A DNA stretch of 42,427 nt from Candidatus Thioglobus sp. (lineage in GTDB: Bacteria > Pseudomonadota > Gammaproteobacteria > Arenicellales > UBA868): contig SHBR01000013.1 in the NCBI GenBank assembly GCA_004212795.1, positions 1-42,427 on the forward strand. Direction: 5' to 3'. Below the pieces are notes generated by a model, which saw only the letters and a list, made by a program, of their open reading frames with translations, did not search any database and was not told the DNA's origin. Each line of letters begins with the position of its first letter. Positions within the stretch are counted from its first letter, which is position 1. Both the position numbers and the translations under genes were made by a program. Of this stretch, positions 17,268-25,687 are shown in pieces.

Positions 17268-17645
17268 ATGGCTGAAAATTTTTTTAATCTGGATGACCTG
17301 TCACAAGGAATAATGCGTGAGCTGGGTCCAGGGGTTACCACTCGAATATTTTCAGGGGATCATGCAATGCTTTCTGTTGTTCGAATAAACCCTGGCGCTG
17401 AGAGTGAGATTCATTCACATGAGCAGGAGCAATGGGGTGTCCTTTTGAGCGGTGGCGGGGCTCGCATACAAGGTAATGACAGCATTGACGTTTCAGCCGG
17501 AGATTTTTGGAGAACCCCTCCAAATGTTTGCCATGCTTTCAGGGCGGGCAGCGAAGGTGCCACCATACTTGATGTATTTAGCCCACCACGGGAAGAGTAT
17601 CGAATCAAAGGTAGCGGTGTCGGCACCCAGACAAAAAGCGAATAA
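17268..17645 (+). CDS. Small cupin-domain protein
   Basis: A single-domain cupin of about 125 residues. The first metal motif is H-S-H-E-Q-E-Q followed by W-G-V-L-L-S-G-G-G; the second is PPNVCHAF. The HxH and the later histidine can bind one metal. A TTG at 17256 would add four residues; the ATG at 17268 is preferred. The stop overlaps the start of the next gene (TAATG at 17643-17647), so the two are translationally coupled and probably act together. Such cupins can be enzymes or small-molecule sensors; the substrate is unknown. Confidence 0.82.
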   Translation: MAENFFNLDDLSQGIMRELGPGVTTRIFSGDHAMLSVVRINPGAESEIHSHEQEQWGVLLSGGGARIQGNDSIDVSAGDFWRTPPNVCHAFRAGSEGATILDVFSPPREEYRIKGSGVGTQTKSE

Positions 17646-18667
17646 TGAAATATCCGTTAAGTAATCCAGGCGGGCGGGGGTTTTTTATGCCCGCTGAATG
17701 GGCTCGTCATGACCGTTGCTGGATGGCATGGCCGTGTCGGGAGGGTTTTGTTAGTGAGGCAATTTGCCAAAATTATGTCGAGGTTGCGCGGGCGATTTCA
17801 AGATTTGAGCCGGTATCGATGGTGGTTCATCCACGCGATCGAGCGATTGCCCAGGCCGCACTCGGGAACAACATTGAATGCGTGGAGATCCCAATCGATG
17901 ATGGCTGGTTTCGTGATAACGGACCCAATTTTTTGGTCAATGATCAGGGTGATGTAGCCGCGGCATGTTTTGGATTTAATGCTTGGGGCTGCAACTATGA
18001 GCCTTTTGCTGATGACGCGCAGGCGGGAGCGAGATTACTTTCTCATCTTGGGCTGTGCCGATTTCAGTCTGAGATGATCGCGGAAGGAGGCGGCATCACA
18101 GTCGACGGACAGGGGACGCTGATTACCACTGAGACCTGTTTTCTGAATCCGAACCGGAATCCTGGCTGGAGCAAAGGCGAGGTCGAGAGGGAGTTGGCTC
18201 GTATGCTGGGCGTGACCAAGATCATTTGGATTCCCGGCGACCCGCTGGAGGATGAAACCAATGGTCATGTAGATGGATTAGCCGCTTTTGTAGGACTGGG
18301 ACGTGTACTGGTCGAGGCCGCATTTGATCGTGATCATCCGCGTTATGAAATCTTAATGGAGAATCGAAAAGCACTCGAAGGTCAGACTGACGCAAAGGGG
18401 CGTCCGCTGGATTTAATTTTTATAGAAGATGCATGGCAGTGTGATGGTGGAGAACGCTTCTGCACGTCATATATCAATAGTTATATGGCCAACGGTGCTA
18501 TCATTATGCCGTCGTATGGTCTTTCAGGAGATGGCCGTGCGAAAGCCGTTTATCAGCGTATTTTTCCCGAGCGTGAAATCGTCTCATTAAGAATCGATCA
18601 TATTGCGCCTGGCGGTGGGGGTATTCATTGTATTACCCAGCAGCAACCAGCGACAGGCCCACGTTAA
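17645..18667 (+). CDS. Agmatine deiminase-like (PPAD family) hydrolase
   Basis: A 340-residue guanidino-group-modifying enzyme of the bacterial agmatine deiminase/peptidyl-arginine deiminase family. Visible motifs are MPAEWARHDRCWMAWP at the N-terminus, DDGWFRDNGPNF (substrate-binding), EDETNGHVDG with the active-site histidine, and GGGGIHCITQQ with the probable catalytic cysteine C329. Family members convert agmatine to N-carbamoylputrescine and ammonia. The usual partner N-carbamoylputrescine amidase (AguB) is not in the window; a cupin is coupled upstream instead and an iron-sulfur flavoreductase follows 18 bases later. The true substrate may therefore be another guanidino compound. Confidence 0.86.
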   Translation: MKYPLSNPGGRGFFMPAEWARHDRCWMAWPCREGFVSEAICQNYVEVARAISRFEPVSMVVHPRDRAIAQAALGNNIECVEIPIDDGWFRDNGPNFLVNDQGDVAAACFGFNAWGCNYEPFADDAQAGARLLSHLGLCRFQSEMIAEGGGITVDGQGTLITTETCFLNPNRNPGWSKGEVERELARMLGVTKIIWIPGDPLEDETNGHVDGLAAFVGLGRVLVEAAFDRDHPRYEILMENRKALEGQTDAKGRPLDLIFIEDAWQCDGGERFCTSYINSYMANGAIIMPSYGLSGDGRAKAVYQRIFPEREIVSLRIDHIAPGGGGIHCITQQQPATGPR

Positions 18668-18685
18668 ACCTACTGTAAAAGATTA

Positions 18686-20005
18686 ATGAAAGATATCAAT
18701 TCACCCAAGAATCTTTATTTCGATGTTCATGTCTTCTGCTGTATCAATGAGCGAGCGGCAGGGCATCCGCGGGGCTCTTGCAGTCTTCGTGGCTCGATAG
18801 CGCTTCAAGAATATATGAAAGCACGAGCTAAAGATCTGAAATCAAATATCCGATTGAGAATCAATAAAAGTGGTTGTTTAGATCGATGTGAGCTAGGGCC
18901 AGTGATGGTTATTTACCCTGAGGGAATTTGGTATCACTATGATGACGAGAATGATATTGATGAAATTCTGGAATCCCATATTGCAAAAGGTGTACTAGTG
19001 GATCGACTGCTTATAGATTCTAAACAGCGAACACTCCCACCTAGAAAAAGCCAACGCCTTTGTTTGAAAGTAAGTGCAGTGGAAGAATTTGCCCATGATA
19101 TCTGTCGATATGAGTTGACGAGTGCGGATGGAGCAGATCTACCGGTCTTCGAGCCTGGTGCCCATATCGACTTATTCACAGGTCAGGGCTTACGCCGCAG
19201 TTATTCGCTAGCGGGTGACTCCCGTGATCGCAAAAAATATGTACTGGGTGTTCGCCGGGAAAAACCAAGTCGAGGGGGATCGGATTGGTTGATCGATCAA
19301 CTGTCTGTTGGTGACTCGGTTGAGGCGAGCAGTCCCGCCAATAATTTTCCGGTTGATTGGTCAGCTTCTCATCATCTATTAATCGCTGGGGGTATCGGTA
19401 TCACGCCCATGATGGCGATGGGCCATGAAATGCATCAACGCGGCGCCTCTTTTCACCTGTATTTTTGTGCGCCGGATGAAGCACACGCGCCGTTTCTGGA
19501 CGAAATTAAATCTATATTTGATGATCGCCATACGCTTCATTTTGATAACGGAGATCCCACGCAAGGCATTCCATTAACTTCCTTGCTGTCGCAACAAGAG
19601 GGAAATGCGCACGTTTATGTTTGTGGCCCTCCTGGCCTTGTTACTGCTGTCCGTGAGTCTTCAGCTCATTGGACAGAAGGTGCGACACATTGGGAACAGT
19701 TTGTGCCGGCCCTTGAGTCAGTTGCGAAGAAGAATGACGCCTTCGAGATTGTGTTGTCGCGGCAGAATCTCAAATTAACAGTGGGCGAGGATGAAACTAT
19801 TCTTCAGGCGATCCGAAAAGCCGGCGTTGAGATCGAGTCATCGTGTGAAGATGGTTTGTGTGGATGTTGTCGAGTGAAAATTCTTGGCGGCGTTCCTGAA
19901 CACCGGGATCTTGTACTCACTGATCTTGAGAAATCGGATAACCAGGAAATCATGATCTGCATCTCACGAGCAAAAGCGGGCGAAACCCTCATTCTCGACC
20001 TCTAA
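18686..20005 (+). CDS. Three-domain redox protein: thioredoxin-like [2Fe-2S] domain, flavoreductase, plant-type ferredoxin
   Basis: A 439-residue fusion. Residues 8-112 are a thioredoxin-fold [2Fe-2S] ferredoxin (INERAAGHPRGSC, C19 and C32; SGCLDRCELGPVMVIYPEG, C64 and C68). Residues of about 120-345 are an FAD/NAD(P)-binding reductase of the phthalate-dioxygenase-reductase type (RRSYSLAG for flavin, GGIGITPMMAM for the nucleotide, VYVCGPPGL). Residues of about 355-439 are a plant-type ferredoxin (C387, C392, C395, C425). The C-terminal two thirds match reductases serving Rieske oxygenases; the extra N-terminal cluster domain is unusual. It follows the deiminase-like gene by 18 bases. No oxygenase is adjacent, so its electron acceptor is unclear. 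Start ATG 18686. Confidence 0.88.
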   Translation: MKDINSPKNLYFDVHVFCCINERAAGHPRGSCSLRGSIALQEYMKARAKDLKSNIRLRINKSGCLDRCELGPVMVIYPEGIWYHYDDENDIDEILESHIAKGVLVDRLLIDSKQRTLPPRKSQRLCLKVSAVEEFAHDICRYELTSADGADLPVFEPGAHIDLFTGQGLRRSYSLAGDSRDRKKYVLGVRREKPSRGGSDWLIDQLSVGDSVEASSPANNFPVDWSASHHLLIAGGIGITPMMAMGHEMHQRGASFHLYFCAPDEAHAPFLDEIKSIFDDRHTLHFDNGDPTQGIPLTSLLSQQEGNAHVYVCGPPGLVTAVRESSAHWTEGATHWEQFVPALESVAKKNDAFEIVLSRQNLKLTVGEDETILQAIRKAGVEIESSCEDGLCGCCRVKILGGVPEHRDLVLTDLEKSDNQEIMICISRAKAGETLILDL

Positions 20006-20266
20006 AGCTGTTCTGATTGAAAGATTAATGATTCTCTTTGGAGTCTGACCGGTTGTCCAGGTTTTGAAATTTGAAGCTTCCTGTTTGTCTTCAAAATACG
20101 CGTATTCAATCCATTTTGGTGACGTTAATTCGTTCGTGACAATTGATTGCGAGGATTCCAACGTTTTGGATAGCTTGCCTATAAGATCTTCTGACGTATA
20201 GTCGATTGTAGCTAGAGTAAGATCAAGACAAAGCTGATCGGGCAACGTTATTTTCGATTTGATCAA
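19964..20266 (-). CDS. Small reverse-strand ORF, doubtful
   Basis: A 100-residue open frame in the gap after the redox fusion, overlapping its 3' end by 42 bases. It starts on TTG 20266 with no clear ribosome-binding site; a stop codon lies just upstream, so no longer start exists. The middle (TNELTSPKWIEYAYFEDKQE, then ASNFKTW) reads like a real small alpha/beta protein, and it may be a decayed or frameshifted gene. No family recognised. Confidence 0.3.
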   Translation of the reverse strand: MIKSKITLPDQLCLDLTLATIDYTSEDLIGKLSKTLESSQSIVTNELTSPKWIEYAYFEDKQEASNFKTWTTGQTPKRIINLSIRTALEVENEGFARFCS

Positions 20267-20348
20267 GCGGCGATGCCGCTAACCGGTGAGTACAGACTGG
20301 TATCACTTTGTTAGTGCCCAGGTTTCAGGTGAAAGGACAGTTGATGGC

Positions 20349-21386
20349 ATGGGAGGTAAAGAAGTCAATCCGGTTAATGCGCTAAGTAAGAATGCGCGAC
20401 TCTTGTTTGTTCCGCCAGGCAAACTTGGCGACAGTTTAATTTCATTGGTGATTGCGAATAATCTTGTGAGGGCGGGGTTTGACGTGACGGTGCGTGGTGA
20501 GTTTCCGCATCAACTGGATCAATGGCTCCCAGGTTTCAAAACCGGGCCGAATATTGATCATGATGACTACGAGAAGATTACGCGAAAATACGATCTGTCA
20601 ATTATTGATTCCCAGGCGCCAAATCTTCAGCGCGATGGAGTCGATTTAAGGCCAATTTTAGCGGCACATAGCGCATTTTTCAGTCTGGCACATTATGAGA
20701 CCTCACTCGATGGTCAATTTGATCCACAAACATTGCCATCCCGATTTCAGCGAACCCTTCAACCGTTGGTGCCTAATCACGGATTGGTGAGAAATCATCA
20801 AGATTTGCGCTTAAGCATGGTGAGCCATACCGTTGAATTTTGTCGCAGGGAAATGAATCTTTCGAATGCAGATTCTGCCAATGGCATCAAATTACCGTCT
20901 GAAATTCAACAAAATAAGGACCTGGCTAAAAAATTAATTGTGATCTCGCCAACCAGCGGAAAACTGAAAAAGAACTGGTTGCCGAATCGATTTATTGCGC
21001 TGGCGGATCATTTGCATCAGAAAGGGTACTCCTGTGTTTTCACGGTTACGCCATCAGAAACGCCATCATGGAGGAGACAACTTGCCGGCCGATTTGCAGT
21101 TGCCGACACCGATAGCGTTTCAGAGTTAGCAACTTTGCTCTCGAAGGCACTTGCGGTCGTTTGTAATGACTCAGGAACAGCTCATCTTGCGAGCGCTGTG
21201 GGGGCATCGACAATTTGCTTAATCTCCAGTAGAGATCGATTTTTTGAGTGGCGTCCTGGATGGGGTCATTCAACCCTCATAATGCCATCAATACCTGTAA
21301 AGTCGATTTTCAATATCTGGCCGTACTTTATCAGCGTGCGGCGGGTGTTAGATCAAGTCATGCTGGCACCAACTGAGGAAACTTAA
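20349..21386 (+). CDS. Glycosyltransferase family 9 (heptosyltransferase-like) protein
   Basis: A GT-B fold glycosyltransferase of about 345 residues. The N-terminal LLFVPPGKLGDSLISL is the GT9 acceptor-domain motif, and the C-terminal VISPTSGKLKKNWLPNRF, VCNDSGTAHLASAVG and ICLISSRDRFFEWRPGW form the nucleotide-sugar site. Known members add heptose in lipopolysaccharide core synthesis. An upstream GTG at 20286 extends the frame by 21 residues, but ATG 20349 is preferred: AAAGGA lies about 11 bases before it and the family motif then begins near residue 17. It sits among catabolic genes with no other envelope gene, which is odd. Confidence 0.84.
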   Translation: MGGKEVNPVNALSKNARLLFVPPGKLGDSLISLVIANNLVRAGFDVTVRGEFPHQLDQWLPGFKTGPNIDHDDYEKITRKYDLSIIDSQAPNLQRDGVDLRPILAAHSAFFSLAHYETSLDGQFDPQTLPSRFQRTLQPLVPNHGLVRNHQDLRLSMVSHTVEFCRREMNLSNADSANGIKLPSEIQQNKDLAKKLIVISPTSGKLKKNWLPNRFIALADHLHQKGYSCVFTVTPSETPSWRRQLAGRFAVADTDSVSELATLLSKALAVVCNDSGTAHLASAVGASTICLISSRDRFFEWRPGWGHSTLIMPSIPVKSIFNIWPYFISVRRVLDQVMLAPTEET

Positions 21387-21394
21387 AGAGAATT

Positions 21395-22486
21395 ATGACA
21401 GGACCCCTTAAAGGATTTCGTGTTGTCGAGATGGCAGGTCTAGGGCCAGCGCCTTTTTGCGCGATGCTGCTATCTGACATGGGCGCCGATGTTATCCGTA
21501 TCGACCGCGTCAATGGCTCAAACCCTCTTGATTTGAAGATTGATCTTTTGAATCGTGGCCGTCGCTCTGTTGCGCTAGATCTCAAGACGGAGAGAGATGT
21601 TCGAATATGCCTTGAGTTGATAGCTAAAGCTGATGCACTTATTGAAGGGTTTAGGCCAGGCGTGATGGAGCGTTTAGGGCTAGCACCGGATCGCTGTTTT
21701 GAGAAAAATTCAAAACTGGTTTATGGACGGATGACAGGCTGGGGCCAAGAGGGTCCCTTAGCAAATTCTGCCGGCCATGACATCAACTATATTGCGCTTG
21801 CTGGCGTCCTTCACTCTATGGGAACAGACGAGCAGATATCGCCACCTCTTAATTTAGTAGGGGACTTTGGCGGCGGCGCGCTGTACCTTGCCTTTGGAAT
21901 TGTGTGTGCACTCATTGAAGCCCGCCAGTCTGGCCAGGGACAAGTTGTTGATTCGGCAATGATAGATGGTGCCTCGCATCTGATGACTATGATGTATGGG
22001 CTTCATCATGCCGGGAAGTGGACAGAGAATCGTGGCGACAATCTTCTTGATGGCGGCGCTCATTTTTACGGTACATTCGAATGTGCGGACGGGAAATGGA
22101 TCTCAATTGGGGCGATTGAGCCTCAGTTTTACGCTCTTTTGTTAAAAACACTTGGGCTAGAGAATGTGCCTGAAGCCTACGATCAGCAGCGACCCAATTG
22201 GGGCATCATGAAAACTCGATTCAAAAAAATTTTCTTGTCGGAGTCCCGCGCGCATTGGTGCTCACTCATGGAAGGGACTGACATTTGTTTTGCGCCGGTT
22301 CTGACGTTGAGTGAGGCGCCTGAGCATCCGCACAATCGCGCCCGAAATGTTTTTGTGAATGCGTTTGGTGTTACTCAGCCTGCGCCGAGCCCCCGTTTTA
22401 GTCGAACGCCCGGTGACATAAGACGGCCGCCACCGGCGCCAGGCGCTCATACCGAGGAAGTGCTCAAAGAGTGGGGCGTGAAATAA
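21395..22486 (+). CDS. Alpha-methylacyl-CoA racemase-like CoA-transferase family III protein
   Basis: A 363-residue protein of the CaiB/BaiF family. It keeps the alpha-methylacyl-CoA racemase active-site pair: H128 in AGHDINYIALAG and D157 in NLVGDFGGGALYL, rather than the single aspartate of true CoA-transferases. The N-terminus (LKGFRVVEMAGLGPAPFCAM) is also racemase-like. The reaction would be epimerisation of 2-methyl-branched acyl-CoA so that it can enter beta-oxidation. It starts eight bases after the glycosyltransferase stop and is followed by an HSDL2-like SDR, a pairing that suits branched acyl-CoA breakdown. Confidence 0.87.
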   Translation: MTGPLKGFRVVEMAGLGPAPFCAMLLSDMGADVIRIDRVNGSNPLDLKIDLLNRGRRSVALDLKTERDVRICLELIAKADALIEGFRPGVMERLGLAPDRCFEKNSKLVYGRMTGWGQEGPLANSAGHDINYIALAGVLHSMGTDEQISPPLNLVGDFGGGALYLAFGIVCALIEARQSGQGQVVDSAMIDGASHLMTMMYGLHHAGKWTENRGDNLLDGGAHFYGTFECADGKWISIGAIEPQFYALLLKTLGLENVPEAYDQQRPNWGIMKTRFKKIFLSESRAHWCSLMEGTDICFAPVLTLSEAPEHPHNRARNVFVNAFGVTQPAPSPRFSRTPGDIRRPPPAPGAHTEEVLKEWGVK

Positions 22487-22567
22487 TAACTTGCTCAAAT
22501 ACAGTCAGTGAAGCCAGTCGCTTTGATCTGACATCCAAAAATAATAAAATTTTTTTAGGGAGAAAAA

Positions 22568-23443
22568 ATGACATTACGATCAGGCAAACGTGTGATTATT
22601 TCAGGGGGGAGTCGAGGGATTGGATTATCGATTGCAAAACGTTTAGCTTCTGAAGGTGCAAGAGTGGCTATTTTGGCCAAAACAGCAGAGCCACATCCGA
22701 AACTTCCGGGCACTATTTACACGGCAGCAGAAGAAATTGAGGCAGCCGGTGGAGAGGCACTACCCATTCTGACTGATGTGAGAGACGAGGCCCAAGTGAA
22801 GGCGGCAGTCGCGCAAACTGCGGAGAAGTTTGGTGGTGTTGATATCTGTATCAATAATGCAAGCGCGATATCTCTTACAGGAACAGCGAAAACTGAAATG
22901 AAGCGGTTTGATTTGATGTTTGCGGTTAATGTTCGTGCCACATTTATGCTATCCAAAGAATGTTTGCCGCATCTTATTCAGAGTGACAACCCGCATATTC
23001 TTAATATTTCCCCCCCGCTTGATATGCAGGCAAAGTGGTTCTCCCCATCAGTGGCGTATACCACTTCAAAATTTGGGATGAGCCAGTGTGTGCTTGGGAT
23101 GGCGGCGGAATTTAAAAGTAAAGGAGTCGCAGTTAATGCGCTATGGCCACACTCAGTCATTGCAACTGCTGCAATCAGTAATGTGGTTGCTGGCGACCTC
23201 GCATTTCCGCATTGTCGCAAACCAGAAATAATGGCGGATGCAGCAGCGGCAATTTTTTCAAAAAATGCGCGCGAATTCACAGGACAATTTTGCATAGACG
23301 ATGTTTTTTTGGCGGGAGAAGGAGAGACAAATTTTGCACAGTATCGCGTTGATCCCGAACAGACGTTATGGAGCGATTTTTTCTTACCTGAGGACACACC
23401 GGAAATTGAACCTGTTGTGGTGATGAAAGGTCCGGGCATGTAG
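22568..23443 (+). CDS. Short-chain dehydrogenase/reductase, HSDL2-like
   Basis: A 291-residue NAD(P)-dependent SDR. The nucleotide motif is ISGGSRGIG, the structural motif is CINNASA, and the catalytic residues are S147 (NIS), Y164 and K168 (YTTSK). The N-terminal insertion with EPHPKLPGTIYTAAEEIEAA and the segment NPHILNISPPLDM are typical of the hydroxysteroid dehydrogenase-like protein 2 group, which is tied to fatty-acyl metabolism in eukaryotes. It lies 81 bases after the racemase-like gene; ATTTTTTTAGGGAGAAAAA gives a good ribosome-binding site before ATG 22568. Substrate unknown. Confidence 0.87.
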   Translation: MTLRSGKRVIISGGSRGIGLSIAKRLASEGARVAILAKTAEPHPKLPGTIYTAAEEIEAAGGEALPILTDVRDEAQVKAAVAQTAEKFGGVDICINNASAISLTGTAKTEMKRFDLMFAVNVRATFMLSKECLPHLIQSDNPHILNISPPLDMQAKWFSPSVAYTTSKFGMSQCVLGMAAEFKSKGVAVNALWPHSVIATAAISNVVAGDLAFPHCRKPEIMADAAAAIFSKNAREFTGQFCIDDVFLAGEGETNFAQYRVDPEQTLWSDFFLPEDTPEIEPVVVMKGPGM

Positions 23444-23480
23444 GTGGTTTCGTGAATTACCAGGAAAGGTTCAACAGAAA

Positions 23481-24839
23481 ATGTCATTTTTAATAAAAAA
23501 CGTCACAGTCGTTACGCTCAATAATCATCGTGAGGTTATTGAAGATGGAGCGGTATTTATCAAAAAAGACAGGATTGAGGCGGTTGGGGATTCCTCAACA
23601 CTTTCTGCCCAGTACGGGGACGACGCTGAAGTCATTAACGGTCACGGTCAGGTGGTATTGCCAGGATTTGTCAGCGCGCATAACCACTTGGGCTATGCCG
23701 TCTTTCGCGGTCGAGCTGAGGATGTGGGTCATGCACCCACGCATCGCCTCTATCTGCCCATGAGTGGCGTCATTAGTAATGAAGAGCGCCAGGTCATAGG
23801 CTCCCTTGCAGTTGTGGAGCTTCTTCGTGGCGGTGTGACGACTGTTCTGGAGATGGAAGAGGATGCCGAACTATTTGCGCCGTTCATCGAAAAGAGCGGT
23901 ATTCGGGCGCTGATCGGCGTGATGGTAAATGATGTGAATTTGGACGCGCTTGCCCGGGGAGAGACTGTCTTTGACCCTTCGGAGCGTGAGTTACAGCTCG
24001 AAAAAGCTGTGGGGTTGGCCCAACGTTGGCATGGGAAAAGCGATCATCGGATTCAGACGGTTCTGGCCGCAACAGGATTATCGACTTCGTCTCCGGAGTT
24101 GCTCGATAGTTTGAGGACATTTGCAGATGAGCTTCGCTTATGTATTTCAATTCATTTGGGATTCGGGGAGCGCGATCTCGTCAGACGGATCCATAAAGCC
24201 AAGCAATTTGAGTTTGCCCGAGATCATGGGGTGCTGGGTTCTGACGTTGTGGCTGTTCATTGCTTTGAGGTTGATGAAGCTGAGATTGATATTTTGGCGG
24301 AAACCGGGACACGACTTGCGCATTGTCCTCATATGAACCAGTTTCGAGGCGAGGTGGCGCCTGTACAGAGGATGCGCGAGAAAGGGATTCAGATAGGGCT
24401 TGGAATTGATAACTATTTTTCTGACTATTTCGAGGTCTTGAGATCGTGTCTTGCAAGTGCGCGCATTCATGCGCACGATCCAGAGGTTTTCTCAGCGTAC
24501 GATGCGCTCGCTTTTGGAACAATCGATGCTGCGCGAGTACTTGGCCTTGATGATGAAATTGGGTCAATTGAAAAAGGTAAAAAAGCAGACCTCCAAATGA
24601 TTGACATGGCTACACTTGGGCTAACACCGGTGAATGATCCGGTAACAACTTTGGTGTATCACGGTCACGCAAAAGATGTAAAAACAGTTTTTGTGGATGG
24701 TAATCTGGTTGTGAGCGAGGGGATCGTGCAAACGGCAGACCAGGAAGATTTGATCCACCGCGCAGGGGATGCGGCTAATAACGCCTGGCACAAATTTCGG
24801 GAGCGACATGGCGCCTATGCAGCGCCACCCCCTAATTAG
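23481..24839 (+). CDS. Metal-dependent amidohydrolase (cytosine/guanine deaminase-like)
   Basis: A 452-residue amidohydrolase-superfamily enzyme of the TrzN/guanine-deaminase/SsnA branch. Metal ligands: H67 and H69 (PGFVSAHNHL), a histidine in ISIHLGFGERD, another in VAVHCFEVDE and an aspartate in LGIDNYFSDY. The TRLAHCPHMNQ block binds substrate. Hydrolytic deamination or dechlorination of a ring substrate is the family reaction; the actual substrate is not readable. It starts 37 bases after the SDR, with AGGAAAGG before ATG 23481. Its stop overlaps that of the convergent transglutaminase-like gene. Confidence 0.88.
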   Translation: MSFLIKNVTVVTLNNHREVIEDGAVFIKKDRIEAVGDSSTLSAQYGDDAEVINGHGQVVLPGFVSAHNHLGYAVFRGRAEDVGHAPTHRLYLPMSGVISNEERQVIGSLAVVELLRGGVTTVLEMEEDAELFAPFIEKSGIRALIGVMVNDVNLDALARGETVFDPSERELQLEKAVGLAQRWHGKSDHRIQTVLAATGLSTSSPELLDSLRTFADELRLCISIHLGFGERDLVRRIHKAKQFEFARDHGVLGSDVVAVHCFEVDEAEIDILAETGTRLAHCPHMNQFRGEVAPVQRMREKGIQIGLGIDNYFSDYFEVLRSCLASARIHAHDPEVFSAYDALAFGTIDAARVLGLDDEIGSIEKGKKADLQMIDMATLGLTPVNDPVTTLVYHGHAKDVKTVFVDGNLVVSEGIVQTADQEDLIHRAGDAANNAWHKFRERHGAYAAPPPN

Positions 24840-25522
24840 CGATACGAATTCAGGGTTTCGATGTCGACGTCGGTGTTAAAGTCGCCTGAGATACCATCTG
24901 CTGCGATCTGCCAGGCAGGATATTCTTTCTGATAAGTGCTTAGTATCTGATCAACAGGAGGCTCATGATATTCACCCCTGTTTCTAAGATATTCCATATG
25001 ACGACGCCCTTCGAGGTCAAGCGGATGATAGATCGAATCCGTCTCTCCGTCGAAATCCAGCGGCCGAATTTGGAACTTATGACAGAGTTCAAGGTTAAAA
25101 GCAGGAGTTGCTTTTAACCATTTTCCATTGAGGTGGATAGAGGTATATCCATGCCAGTAAAAGACGTCTGTTCCCATTTTTTCTCTTAGTTTTTGAGTCG
25201 AAAGATGATTTCGTACATCGGAATAACCCAATCGTGCGGGCACCCCGATCGATCGACAGCAGGCGGCGAGCAGCACCGCTTTTGATATGCACCATCCGAT
25301 TCCCGTTTCAAGGTTACGCCGTGCACTTAAGCCTTCAGTTGAGAGTTCAATGTCGTAGGGATCGTATCGGATTTGATCGCGAACTGCGTAGTAGAGGCGG
25401 ATCACCTGTTCTTTTGCTTGCGTCTCGATACCGATTGCACGTCGAGTAAAGCCTACCACTGCATCATCCGTGCTTTGAACCATTTGCCCTGGCCTGAGGA
25501 ATAGAGCGAGATCTTCTTTCAT
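24836..25522 (-). CDS. Transglutaminase-like protein with altered catalytic triad
   Basis: A 228-residue single-domain transglutaminase-like protein. The cysteine is C78 (GIGWCISKAVLLAACCRSIG) and the histidine H124 (FYWHGYTSIHLNGKW). The third residue, normally aspartate in W-x-x-x-D-P, is T139 here (KWLKATPAFN). This KATPAFN form occurs in a bacterial subgroup as far as I recall, so it may be subgroup-typical rather than loss of activity. It has no signal peptide, so it is presumably cytoplasmic. It is the only reverse-strand intact gene between 17 and 36 kb and overlaps the amidohydrolase stop by four bases. An AT-rich divergent promoter region lies at 25523-25687. Confidence 0.82.
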   Translation of the reverse strand: MKEDLALFLRPGQMVQSTDDAVVGFTRRAIGIETQAKEQVIRLYYAVRDQIRYDPYDIELSTEGLSARRNLETGIGWCISKAVLLAACCRSIGVPARLGYSDVRNHLSTQKLREKMGTDVFYWHGYTSIHLNGKWLKATPAFNLELCHKFQIRPLDFDGETDSIYHPLDLEGRRHMEYLRNRGEYHEPPVDQILSTYQKEYPAWQIAADGISGDFNTDVDIETLNSYR

Positions 25523-25687
25523 AAAATATTCAGCTGCAGATCAATGACCATCTTTCTTTATTTTCTGGATAAAGAACTGATAGCGCATTAACGAGTGATC
25601 AGTTTAATAAAAAGCATATTTTTAAACTAGTATCTGTCGCTCAATTTAACCATACTTACAACTTCTAAAAAATTTGAGTAATGCCAA

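Noticed and set aside
19964-20266. Small reverse ORF as half of a toxin-antitoxin pair
   Set aside because: No partner frame overlaps or adjoins it, the start is a poor TTG, and no toxin or antitoxin motif is visible.
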